A stretch of DNA of 64,000 bases from Agriotes lineatus (Eukaryota; Arthropoda; Insecta; Coleoptera; Elateridae): contig CALNHX010002779.1 of the NCBI GenBank assembly GCA_940337035.1, positions 104,097-168,096 of the forward strand, in the 5' to 3' direction. The notes under the pieces were generated by a model. It worked only from the letters and a program-made list of their open reading frames with translations, did not search any database and had not been told where the DNA came from. The position numbers and the translations under genes were made by a program. Each line of letters begins with the position of its first letter. The first letter of the stretch is position 1. Below are positions 56,056 through 64,000 of the stretch, piece by piece.

Positions 56056-57269
56056 TTAGTAGTCTCTGTTGTTGTCTAACGAGTTACTCAGATATATGCA
56101 CATCAACCCGTACTAATACAACCGATAAACCAACGAAGTCGAGAACTAAAGTTGCCAATAACAACACAACTGCGAGTTTTGCAGGCTCGGCTTACCGATG
56201 CGTCTAGGTAACCTCAACACCTTCGTAAAGGTGTCTCAACCTCAAGCTAGTTAAAGTCAGAGTAGGTATATTAATTTTACATAATACAGGTTAAACAGCA
56301 TCTGAGGATTAAGATTGTTTGCATGCTAAATAGTACACTATCACTAGGATAACTGATAAATAATTCCACACAATCATAATTTTAGTTAAAACACTCGCCT
56401 GTATGTAGCAACGCAAATCCTTAAAACTGTTCGAGGAGCTGAAACATCAATATTCCATGTAACCCTCTAGTAGAACGATCTCCCCTCATGTTATACACAG
56501 CAGAGAGGTTCAACTCGATGCGAACTGTAAGAGTGATTGAGTCGAGGGTGATGGAGTTAGCAACGGTGGAGACGCTCAAGCCTACAAAGTTGAAGTTGTG
56601 TAGATGAATGTTGCATACTTGAATAAATAGATATTAATCAAAACGCTCACAACCAACACCAACAACTACACCACAACTAATATCAATCTATACCAACCAA
56701 CAACGATAACTACTACCACAACCAACACCGACAACTACCTCCACAACCAACAACGATAACTACTACCACAACCAACAAACCAGCAAACTACTTCCACAAC
56801 TAACACCAATAAACCCAATCTGTACCAACAACTACTTCTACAACCAACCAACACCAACAACTACTATTACAACTACACCAACACCAGTATAAACTTCGAT
56901 AATTCAATAAAACACAGAATACATACATACAACATTTTATTTTATTTATCTATCTTACACTTCAAAAGTCTTAAACATCTATATAACATATGTTCAAAAA
57001 GTATTTGAACTAGATGAGGCTATACACAGTAAGATGAACGACCGATCGACCAACCCCATCAACTAGCCGACCAACTGATTGACTTAGTATACAAATATAC
57101 AATAGCTTCAAATTTCTTAATAGTTTAGTGTAGATTATACTACAGACTAATTCAATAAAGCATAGAATACATATAACATTTTATTATATCTATCTACTAT
57201 AAATATCAAAGTTTAAACAAATTTCTGTTAACTACGATGTTGCTATCCGATTGATGAATGGTGAATTTT
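56056..57269. other. Low-complexity (CAA/CCA-rich) region and 3' flank of the polymerase gene
   Basis: Bases 56640-56880 are a run of CCAACAACTAC-like units. Two related stretches at 56900 and 57150 (TTCAATAAA.CA.AGAATACAT) form a direct repeat ~245 bp apart. An AATAAA on the minus strand (57185-57180) lies about 85 bp after the polymerase stop and is a plausible poly(A) signal for it. Confidence 0.6.
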
Positions 57270-60200
57270 TTAACACGTTGCCGGAATTTTATAATGACCC
57301 CAAGCTAGAGTCATATGCGTTCCAGGAATGATGTACCTTTTATCATCTTCTGGAGAAAGGGCAACCTTGTTTTTAATTTCCGTGTATAACTGATGGTTAT
57401 ACGATCTAAACTGCCTCATCGTTTTATATATAGTTTTGTTATGTAACACAACACCCTCATAATCATCCATATCAAGCTCATTTTTAATAATCGCGGTTTG
57501 AACTCCTTTAGCCTTTTTTGTGAATTCACTCTCCACATCAACTATGTAGGCTTTAGCACCTGTTCCATAGAACTTCCAAATAATCTTACCCCCATACTCA
57601 TCTTTCATTCTGCCTATTACAGATTTTGTTATAGGCATATCAAAACGATTATTTGGTAAATAGTTAGATGTATCAAAATACTCTAAGTTCTTTTTCATAT
57701 CATCATAAAAATTTTCTGTAAATAGTTCTAGAATTAACGAATCAGTGTCGGTGTAGGCTAAAAGAGCCTTATCCTTATACTTTTCTTTAATAAAATTATA
57801 ATAGAAGTTATACATAATAAATTTAGACAAGTCCAGAACACAGAAACCTATGTAGATGGGTTTGTTGTAGACCACTTTAAGTCGCTCCATTTGTATAGCT
57901 ACAAAGTCTTCACTTATAATGGTTAAGTTTTTAAAATTCGGTTTGGAAATTAACGATTCTGCCCCCAACCTTTTACCTATATTTTCCCAATGTGTAATAA
58001 GCCGTATATCTACTCTTTTATCAACATTTTCCATTGTTTTTCCAAATACCGCGTTATTCATTAATTTGTAAAACGTTTTCTCGAACTCGTTGACAGCCTG
58101 ATTCCTCCTCACGGTATTTAAATCAACATACTTTTTTAACCAAGGAGATTGTGAGAATGATAAGATGCGGTGGACTTTCCGTAATTTTAACCCAGCATTT
58201 AAACATTGCTGTAGATTTTGGTAGTGTATAATGTATTTCTCTTTCGGATTTAAATTCGCGATTAGCTTAGTGTATTTAGAGTTTGGTGGCGATATATTTT
58301 CAGGACAAAATGGAAGTTCGTTATGAAGATCGTGTAATGATTCAGGATAATCTAAATCAACTTCCAAAACATATCCAAGATTAGAAGTGTTTAGAATTTC
58401 ATTAATGTTAAAATTTTGAATTTCAGAATCGGATAACCATTGAAATCCGCCTGTTGGTAGATCCATAGATAAGGAAGCCCCATAAAGATTTGTTGCGTCG
58501 ACGTATGACAGATAAGACGTTTGTTTGTTAGGATTAAAGGTCGACATGAATGGGTTATTAGCCTTAACTGCTCTTTTGCTACACTGACAGAGTCCGCCAC
58601 GAATGCCTTTTTGAAAAAAATGCACCATATCTATATCAGTTAGTAATTCTAGTTCTATGTCAGTATATTTTAGCATCGCATTCCAGCTTAAACCAGGTGC
58701 AGTATAAAAATGACATGGATCTAGTTTATAAGTTTCCATGCAAACATATCGAAAGTTTTCAAAAATGTCTGCTAACAACAACACATCAGATTTCAAGTAT
58801 ATATCCGAATAATCACCTAATGTTTTACACTTGAAAACCCCCCACACCATCTTTGCACGTTCATAAGCCGATTCTGATATTTCACTGTTAGTTAAGCCGT
58901 TATAAAATTGTTCACGTGTGGGTAGTTGCGGATCATCTAACCGTTCCATGCTGTCAACGTAAGAATAGGGAAATACACCCTTCTGTCTAATTAAGCTAAA
59001 CTTTTCCCCTTCTCCAAAATATTTCTTAATTTCTGTACATTGTTCTACCCCCAAATTTTTAGCTAACTTTTCCAAGCTCATAGGCATAAATCTAAATGAA
59101 TCTAAAAATCTCAATTTCATAAAAACGTTTTTTTCTTTGCCATTCTTATCAACAATTGTTTCTACGGGTATATGTTTCGCAAAAGAGATATACTTTTCTT
59201 TGTTTGTAGCTATCACATCAATTTTGCTTTCATCTAATCCCAAAGCTTTTATAAATAAATGAGCATCATAATTTGACAAATTGTGAAAGAATATTGGAAT
59301 AAAATTCGAAAGTTTAAAATTTAGATTGCATATATTATGAGCAGGTCCACGGTATTTACCAGTTAAGTGACAATGATCTTTCACCCTCTCATCACTATCC
59401 AGAAACGGCTTTTCACATATATGACAGCTTGCTGCTATTTTGTGAACTAGTTTTTCATTTTCGGTTAGATTATTTATTGGAACTATATGTTTCAGGTGAT
59501 TCACATAAATTTCCTTTATGTCAGCGGCTATTCGCTCACAAAAAACTTGAGCACAATCAAAACCTCGGTAAGATTCAAACTTTGAAAGGGAGTCGTCGTA
59601 AGAGCATTTTATATAATATGCGAAACTATAGGGTGTGTGCATATGAGTTTTTTGAGAAAATGGTTTATTACTGTCTTGCTGACAGTATTGAAGTGGTACG
59701 AGCATCGACTCGAAATCTACATATACAACGAATGGAAGTTTTAATTTTTGTTCAAACGATTCAAATTTTAAAATATTTTGTAGCAACGTGTTTCCAAATT
59801 TATTCAATCGCGGTTCAGTAGTTGGCAATATAACTCGAACATTTTTACAATCGTGTTGTTGATGTAATGCCAAACGTTCTGAAGTAGTAAAATTCATCAG
59901 GCAACCATCACAGAAACTTTTCTTATGCCCATCGGTTGATAACTGATGATTGACAAGCCTTGATAAATTTTTAATGAGACAGTAGTGTAATCCACCTTCA
60001 TTATCATCAATTAATAACAGATTTACATGAACATCTCGTTTTCTTTTCGTGAAGTGTAATGGCCCACTAATTTCATATTTGATTTTTCCATTTTCATATA
60101 TAGAATCTAAACTATATACATTAATGGAAATATCATTTTGCAATTCAAATTTTGATATATCGCGCAACTTCACAGGAAACTCAATTCCTGCAAAATTTAA

Positions 60201-61181
60201 TTCATTCTGATATTTTATATATTTAGTTATACGACAAGCATCCTTATCAACAGGATGTAAAGCGGCCAATACACTCCACATAAAACAACGATTATCAGCA
60301 TTTTGAATGTTAATTACAGCCTTCCTATTTTTAATTGTTTGCGGTAGTGGAATATATGTTGAAGCCCTTAGAGGACTATATTTGTTAATATTCAACTCGA
60401 TAAACAACAACCTTTCCAGAGCCCATCCACTCTCTCTTTCTTGAAACTCGCTAACTTTATTGTCGATGATATCGATGAAATAATTATAAAGTTCGTTTAG
60501 GTTTGTTGATGAAGTGCAAACTTTGAATTTGGTGTTAAATGATTTTACTTCTTTTAGATCTTTCGATTGTAATGTGAAAAGTCCAAACAATTCAATATTA
60601 ATCTTCACAGCACCATGCTTACCCAAACTTGCCACAATGGAGTCAACACCTTTTTGCTTCAAAATCTTCAGATATTGTTTCACATCCACATAAATTTTTG
60701 TATCGGCTGTAGTAATACGGTATGTTGCTATTCGGTGCTTAAAGGATTGGTTTATTACTGTAACACCACCCCCTTCGCCCACGCACGTCTTGTTTTTATG
60801 TTGTAGGCTTCTACAATGCTGCATTATGTATTTTCTCAAGACAGATACATCACATACTTCACATCTTGTTGTATCGCCTTGAATTTGAATGCTACCATCA
60901 ACACAAGTTTGTTTAGGCTTAGGTGTCAGTTTAACACCATCTTCTAACTTCCTTTTCCGTAAACCATGTTTTTCAACCTGATGTTTTCGAAAATGCCCCA
61001 AACTTGAAAATGTAACCCCACATACTTCACATAACTGGGATAGTGGTATACAATAACCTTCTTGATGTCTGCGTAGGCTATCTTTCCGAGTGAACTGCTT
61101 GTTACACACATCACAAGTAAATTGCTTCATCTTCACGCTACGAGATAGTGCTAAAAACAGAATGAAGTGAGAGCTCTCCAT
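57270..61181 (-). CDS. Protein-primed family B DNA polymerase, Polinton/adintovirus type
   Basis: Replicative polymerase of large self-replicating DNA transposons or related viruses. It has 1,303 residues with no stop. The first ATG is at 61181; a second at residue 18 (61130), five residues before the first zinc-finger Cys, may be the true start. In order: C2H2 fingers (C23/C26/H39; C51/C54/H67), a third Cys-His pair (C107/C110/H122), an OTU-like cysteine-protease motif (D296..C299, H399), a fourth finger (C424/C427/H440), 3'-5' exonuclease motifs (D489-E491; N637-Y-D639; Y795...D799), an endonuclease-VII-like zinc site (C586, C589, DHCHLTGKYRG, C618), and polymerase motifs A (D895, DATNLYG), B (KLMNNAVFGKT, 1039) and C (YTDTDS, 1143-1148). 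All catalytic residues are present. No integrase, packaging ATPase or capsid gene is near it. Confidence 0.9.
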   Translation of the reverse strand: MESSHFILFLALSRSVKMKQFTCDVCNKQFTRKDSLRRHQEGYCIPLSQLCEVCGVTFSSLGHFRKHQVEKHGLRKRKLEDGVKLTPKPKQTCVDGSIQIQGDTTRCEVCDVSVLRKYIMQHCRSLQHKNKTCVGEGGGVTVINQSFKHRIATYRITTADTKIYVDVKQYLKILKQKGVDSIVASLGKHGAVKINIELFGLFTLQSKDLKEVKSFNTKFKVCTSSTNLNELYNYFIDIIDNKVSEFQERESGWALERLLFIELNINKYSPLRASTYIPLPQTIKNRKAVINIQNADNRCFMWSVLAALHPVDKDACRITKYIKYQNELNFAGIEFPVKLRDISKFELQNDISINVYSLDSIYENGKIKYEISGPLHFTKRKRDVHVNLLLIDDNEGGLHYCLIKNLSRLVNHQLSTDGHKKSFCDGCLMNFTTSERLALHQQHDCKNVRVILPTTEPRLNKFGNTLLQNILKFESFEQKLKLPFVVYVDFESMLVPLQYCQQDSNKPFSQKTHMHTPYSFAYYIKCSYDDSLSKFESYRGFDCAQVFCERIAADIKEIYVNHLKHIVPINNLTENEKLVHKIAASCHICEKPFLDSDERVKDHCHLTGKYRGPAHNICNLNFKLSNFIPIFFHNLSNYDAHLFIKALGLDESKIDVIATNKEKYISFAKHIPVETIVDKNGKEKNVFMKLRFLDSFRFMPMSLEKLAKNLGVEQCTEIKKYFGEGEKFSLIRQKGVFPYSYVDSMERLDDPQLPTREQFYNGLTNSEISESAYERAKMVWGVFKCKTLGDYSDIYLKSDVLLLADIFENFRYVCMETYKLDPCHFYTAPGLSWNAMLKYTDIELELLTDIDMVHFFQKGIRGGLCQCSKRAVKANNPFMSTFNPNKQTSYLSYVDATNLYGASLSMDLPTGGFQWLSDSEIQNFNINEILNTSNLGYVLEVDLDYPESLHDLHNELPFCPENISPPNSKYTKLIANLNPKEKYIIHYQNLQQCLNAGLKLRKVHRILSFSQSPWLKKYVDLNTVRRNQAVNEFEKTFYKLMNNAVFGKTMENVDKRVDIRLITHWENIGKRLGAESLISKPNFKNLTIISEDFVAIQMERLKVVYNKPIYIGFCVLDLSKFIMYNFYYNFIKEKYKDKALLAYTDTDSLILELFTENFYDDMKKNLEYFDTSNYLPNNRFDMPITKSVIGRMKDEYGGKIIWKFYGTGAKAYIVDVESEFTKKAKGVQTAIIKNELDMDDYEGVVLHNKTIYKTMRQFRSYNHQLYTEIKNKVALSPEDDKRYIIPGTHMTLAWGHYKIPATC

Positions 61182-61473
61182 TAACCCTCGAAGACTATAT
61201 TATTACCTGCTATAGTTAAATATAACCGAACACTTCTGATATTATATGAAGATGCTGTATCCTCAACTGGTATTCCCAATACAATTATTAGTGAAGCTAT
61301 CGATACAAATCGGAACTGAAACTGGTGAATACGTCTTTAAATTAGGAAACAACAGCTGCAACAATGAATACGATATTAGTATTAAGCTTTAACGCTGAGC
61401 GGATAAATAGATACAATAAAATTTTCCCCAAGTCCGAGCTGATTGCGATTGTCTAATTTCAAGGTCAACCAGA
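61182..61473. other. 5' flank of the polymerase gene
   Basis: AT-rich; nothing coding. The promoter of the minus-strand gene should be in this stretch or in the tandem repeat to the right. Confidence 0.4.
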
Positions 61474-62090
61474 CATTAAACCCATCTTACTATCACATGT
61501 GAAACGCTTGAACACCCGATCCACCCTTCAATTTTTAACCCGACGACATCTTACCACAATTTAATAAACCGCAGAGCACCCGAGAGCGCCTATGACCACC
61601 ACCGAACGGCTGAAGCACAACTGAGAAATATTTCAAGGATGGCACGTCTTTTATATACCCAGCTACACTGCAGCAGCAAGCAAGGACATTTCTAAAACCA
61701 CCCCCCACCGCTCATCATCAAAATTAAAAATCAAAGTTGGCAGAAACTTCAGTGCTCTAACGTTCTCAGCAGTTACTACAGCGCAAATTAATCTAAGTAA
61801 AACAAGCATTAAACTCATCTTACTATCACATGCGAAACGCTTGAACACTCGACCCACCCCTCAATTTTCAACCCAACGACTGCTTACCAGCACAACTGAG
61901 AAATATTTGAAGGATGGCACGTCTTTTTTATACCCAGCTACACTGCACCAACAAGCAAGGGCAGTTCTTAAACCACCTCCAACCACTCATCATCAAAATT
62001 AAAATCAAGGTCAACACAAACTCCAGTGCTCTAACGTTCGTAACAGCTACTACAGCGCAAATTAATCTAAGTCAAAACAATAATAACTGG
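61474..62090. repeat. ~330-bp tandem duplication upstream of the polymerase gene
   Basis: Copy A starts at 61474 and copy B at 61808: both have ATTAAAC.CATCTTACTATCA, GAAACGCTTGAACAC, CACAACTGAGAAATATTT and AAGGATGGCACGTC. Copy A has ~59 extra bases (61560-61615). Each copy has a TATA-like sequence on the minus strand (TATATAAAAG near 61650-61660, TATAAAAAAG near 61925), about 470 and 740 bp upstream of the ATG. A frame at 61663-61857 is open on the minus strand but is not recognised. Confidence 0.8.
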
Positions 62091-64000
62091 TTTTACAAAT
62101 ATTAGTGAACTCGAGCGAATTACGAGAACATTTGTGAAAAATCCGCTCGAAACCCCTCGGTAGTCGATTTACCCCCCTTATCATAATTCATAATACAGAA
62201 ATATCAACCCCAAAATCAAACTTCTTCAACCACTCCTTTATGAGAAGCAGTAATTACAATGAAAATTTTTGCAAGTTCAGGTTTAAAACAAAAAAAATCA
62301 GATAATTCTACTTGTTCCATATCCCATCCATGTGATACCAGTTATATCGATACTTTAATATCTTCATAAATGCAGTACTTAATATTATTATTAATAGTAC
62401 TACATTTCATTGCTAAAACTAAAAGCAGCAGTTAATAATTAAGTTCTACGATTATTATTTTCATACAACTTTGTTCACCTTTTACAACTATTCACTGACA
62501 GTTAAACAAATAATGCTGAATATATCAATCCTGTATTACATAATAAACTAATATCGCATGTATTCATGTGTAGAATAGCTCTGTTATATTTTAATATATT
62601 TCATCAATCAACCGATCAGTGACGTCAGAGACATCAAATCCTTCAAGTCTGACAAATATGAAAAGATCTAGTTTCAAAAGTGAGATTTAGGGAGACTGAC
62701 AATCTACATGAAAAGGAGTGGTGGCGGTACTACCACACGGTTCTTAAGCACCATCATATTGGGTTTTACTAAAATACTCGCTCGAATAAAAAATATAAAA
62801 CTATAAACTACACCATCCATACATGTAAATACTAAACACAATCCTCAATGCTTTAGGTTTATACTTATTCCACATAATACGCGCCTCTTCATATAATAAT
62901 TGCAGCTAACATCAATACAGAGAAATGACGTAAATTGTATGAGAAATAATACATATAGTGTTTCTATTTCTACACTACCAATACACGCCACATTCTATCA
63001 GTACATCATGATAAATTAAAGGTGATCTTATTGGCTGATCAGCAGCATCACGTATAAATTACTTTTAATATACAACTGCAAGGTGTTGCAGCCTTGGTTA
63101 ACAAATGGTATAGGTAACATGCTATCACAACGCTATAGATCAAAGCATAATCGCCGCATACAAAGACAACACAAGCAGTTGATTACTGATAAAACGTTTT
63201 ACGTGTATAATTATTCTATATAATACGTACCTCTTCTTGCAACAAATACAGCTAAACGAAATCTCGATGTTGACTGCAAAATCAGCTAAGCTCACCCAGC
63301 AAATCTTCAAGTCAATATACCTCTTGCTATCGATGTTAGGTACTTATACCTAGAACATAATAATTGCAAAAACAATTCAAATCACTTATAAAAATTAACG
63401 AAAATACAGTGGAGAATATATGTCTTAATACCAGCAAAACAAGTTCAAAACTATAAACCAGCAAACCGGAGGCAAACCCTCTTCTAAATTTAAAACACAC
63501 CTACTACTATCAATGTTAAAACACTACCCTTAAAAATTTAAGCATTCCTATTTGACATCACACCTACCTAGTATAAGAGTCTCTCTATTCCAAAACCACC
63601 AAAAAATCGAATGGACGGGCGCGTGTTCCCTCCTTCTAACAGCTGTTTGAAAAAGATAGTTCTCCAAATTGCTCAAGCTCATAAACCCGCGGATAACCTT
63701 TGTCTTGAATACACAATAGTCCAATCAAATAAGGATTCTTGATCGGAATAATTCAAAGTGAACTGCATTTTTGTGTACACCTTTACTTAGTGTTTTCAAA
63801 CAACATCTGAAAAGTACCCTTGATTTGACCTTGAGCTTCGCGAGTTATAGGGTGCGGATGTGGGAAAAATTTGGATTTTCGCTTATATCTTCTTTTATAT
63901 TGACTTTAGGTATAAGACATTCTACAGAGAAATTGAAGGGTATAAAATTCTGTACAAAAAAGTACTGGATAGTTTTTTTTGTAGGATCGACCGTTTTCGC
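62091..64000. other. No gene recognised
   Basis: AT-rich right end of the window. No frame long enough for Polinton integrase, ATPase, protease or capsid genes, and no terminal inverted repeat that pairs with the region left of the polymerase was found by eye. Confidence 0.45.

Overview
The window looks like AT-rich, intergenic or intronic DNA from an insect nuclear genome, and a beetle is a reasonable but unproven guess. The clues are an ionotropic (chemosensory) receptor exon with a eukaryotic splice donor, a Ty3/gypsy element, R1-, RTE- and CR1/L2-type LINE remains, mariner and hAT DNA transposons, a THAP-domain remnant and a large protein-primed type B DNA polymerase of the Polinton/adintovirus kind. 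There is no prokaryotic gene organisation. Most of the sequence is nested mobile DNA; only two host-like coding pieces were found (a GC-rich candidate terminal exon near 0.8 kb and the receptor exon at 20.7-21.8 kb).

Layout. 0-9 kb: palindromic elements, LINE scraps, a pair of diverged ~1.3 kb repeats and a GT microsatellite. 9.0-19.3 kb: a complete, apparently very young Ty3/gypsy retrotransposon with two 1,899-bp LTRs in which I see no difference, a 4-bp target duplication (AATT), a tRNA-Lys-type primer site, gag, pol in the -1 frame behind a textbook A AAA AAC slippery site abutting the gag stop, and a polypurine tract. 20.7-21.8 kb (minus): first exon of an ionotropic receptor gene. 24.9-32.1 kb: two halves of a small palindromic element enclose about 7 kb, including a GC-rich unknown segment and a minus-strand, non-coding LTR retrotransposon (1,691-bp LTRs, GTTT target duplication). 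33-36 kb: LINE remnant, a head-to-head mariner foldback and a 165-bp satellite. 38.6-43.6 kb: a CR1/L2-like LINE with an open reverse transcriptase frame and a decayed R1-like LINE.

44.5-55.5 kb is a nest: several copies of one sequence module, two of them in inverted orientation around a THAP-domain remnant (P-like foldback element); one arm carries a 4-kb hAT element with an exact 8-bp target duplication, and that hAT element in turn carries a MITE and a 0.7-kb foldback. The uninterrupted module copies in the same window serve as empty sites that prove the insertions. 57.3-61.2 kb (minus) is a 1,303-codon intact DNA polymerase B gene with zinc fingers, an OTU-like module and an endonuclease-VII-like zinc site, with no other Polinton genes next to it.

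The least expected signal is a set of ~100-150 bp hairpins (5.4, 5.7 and 46.7 kb, with looser relatives at 2.7, 24.4, 38.5, 46.5 and 51.1 kb). The closest three share their outer ends, while the inner stems differ in sequence from copy to copy yet remain self-complementary. All similarity statements were made by reading the sequence; none were computed.
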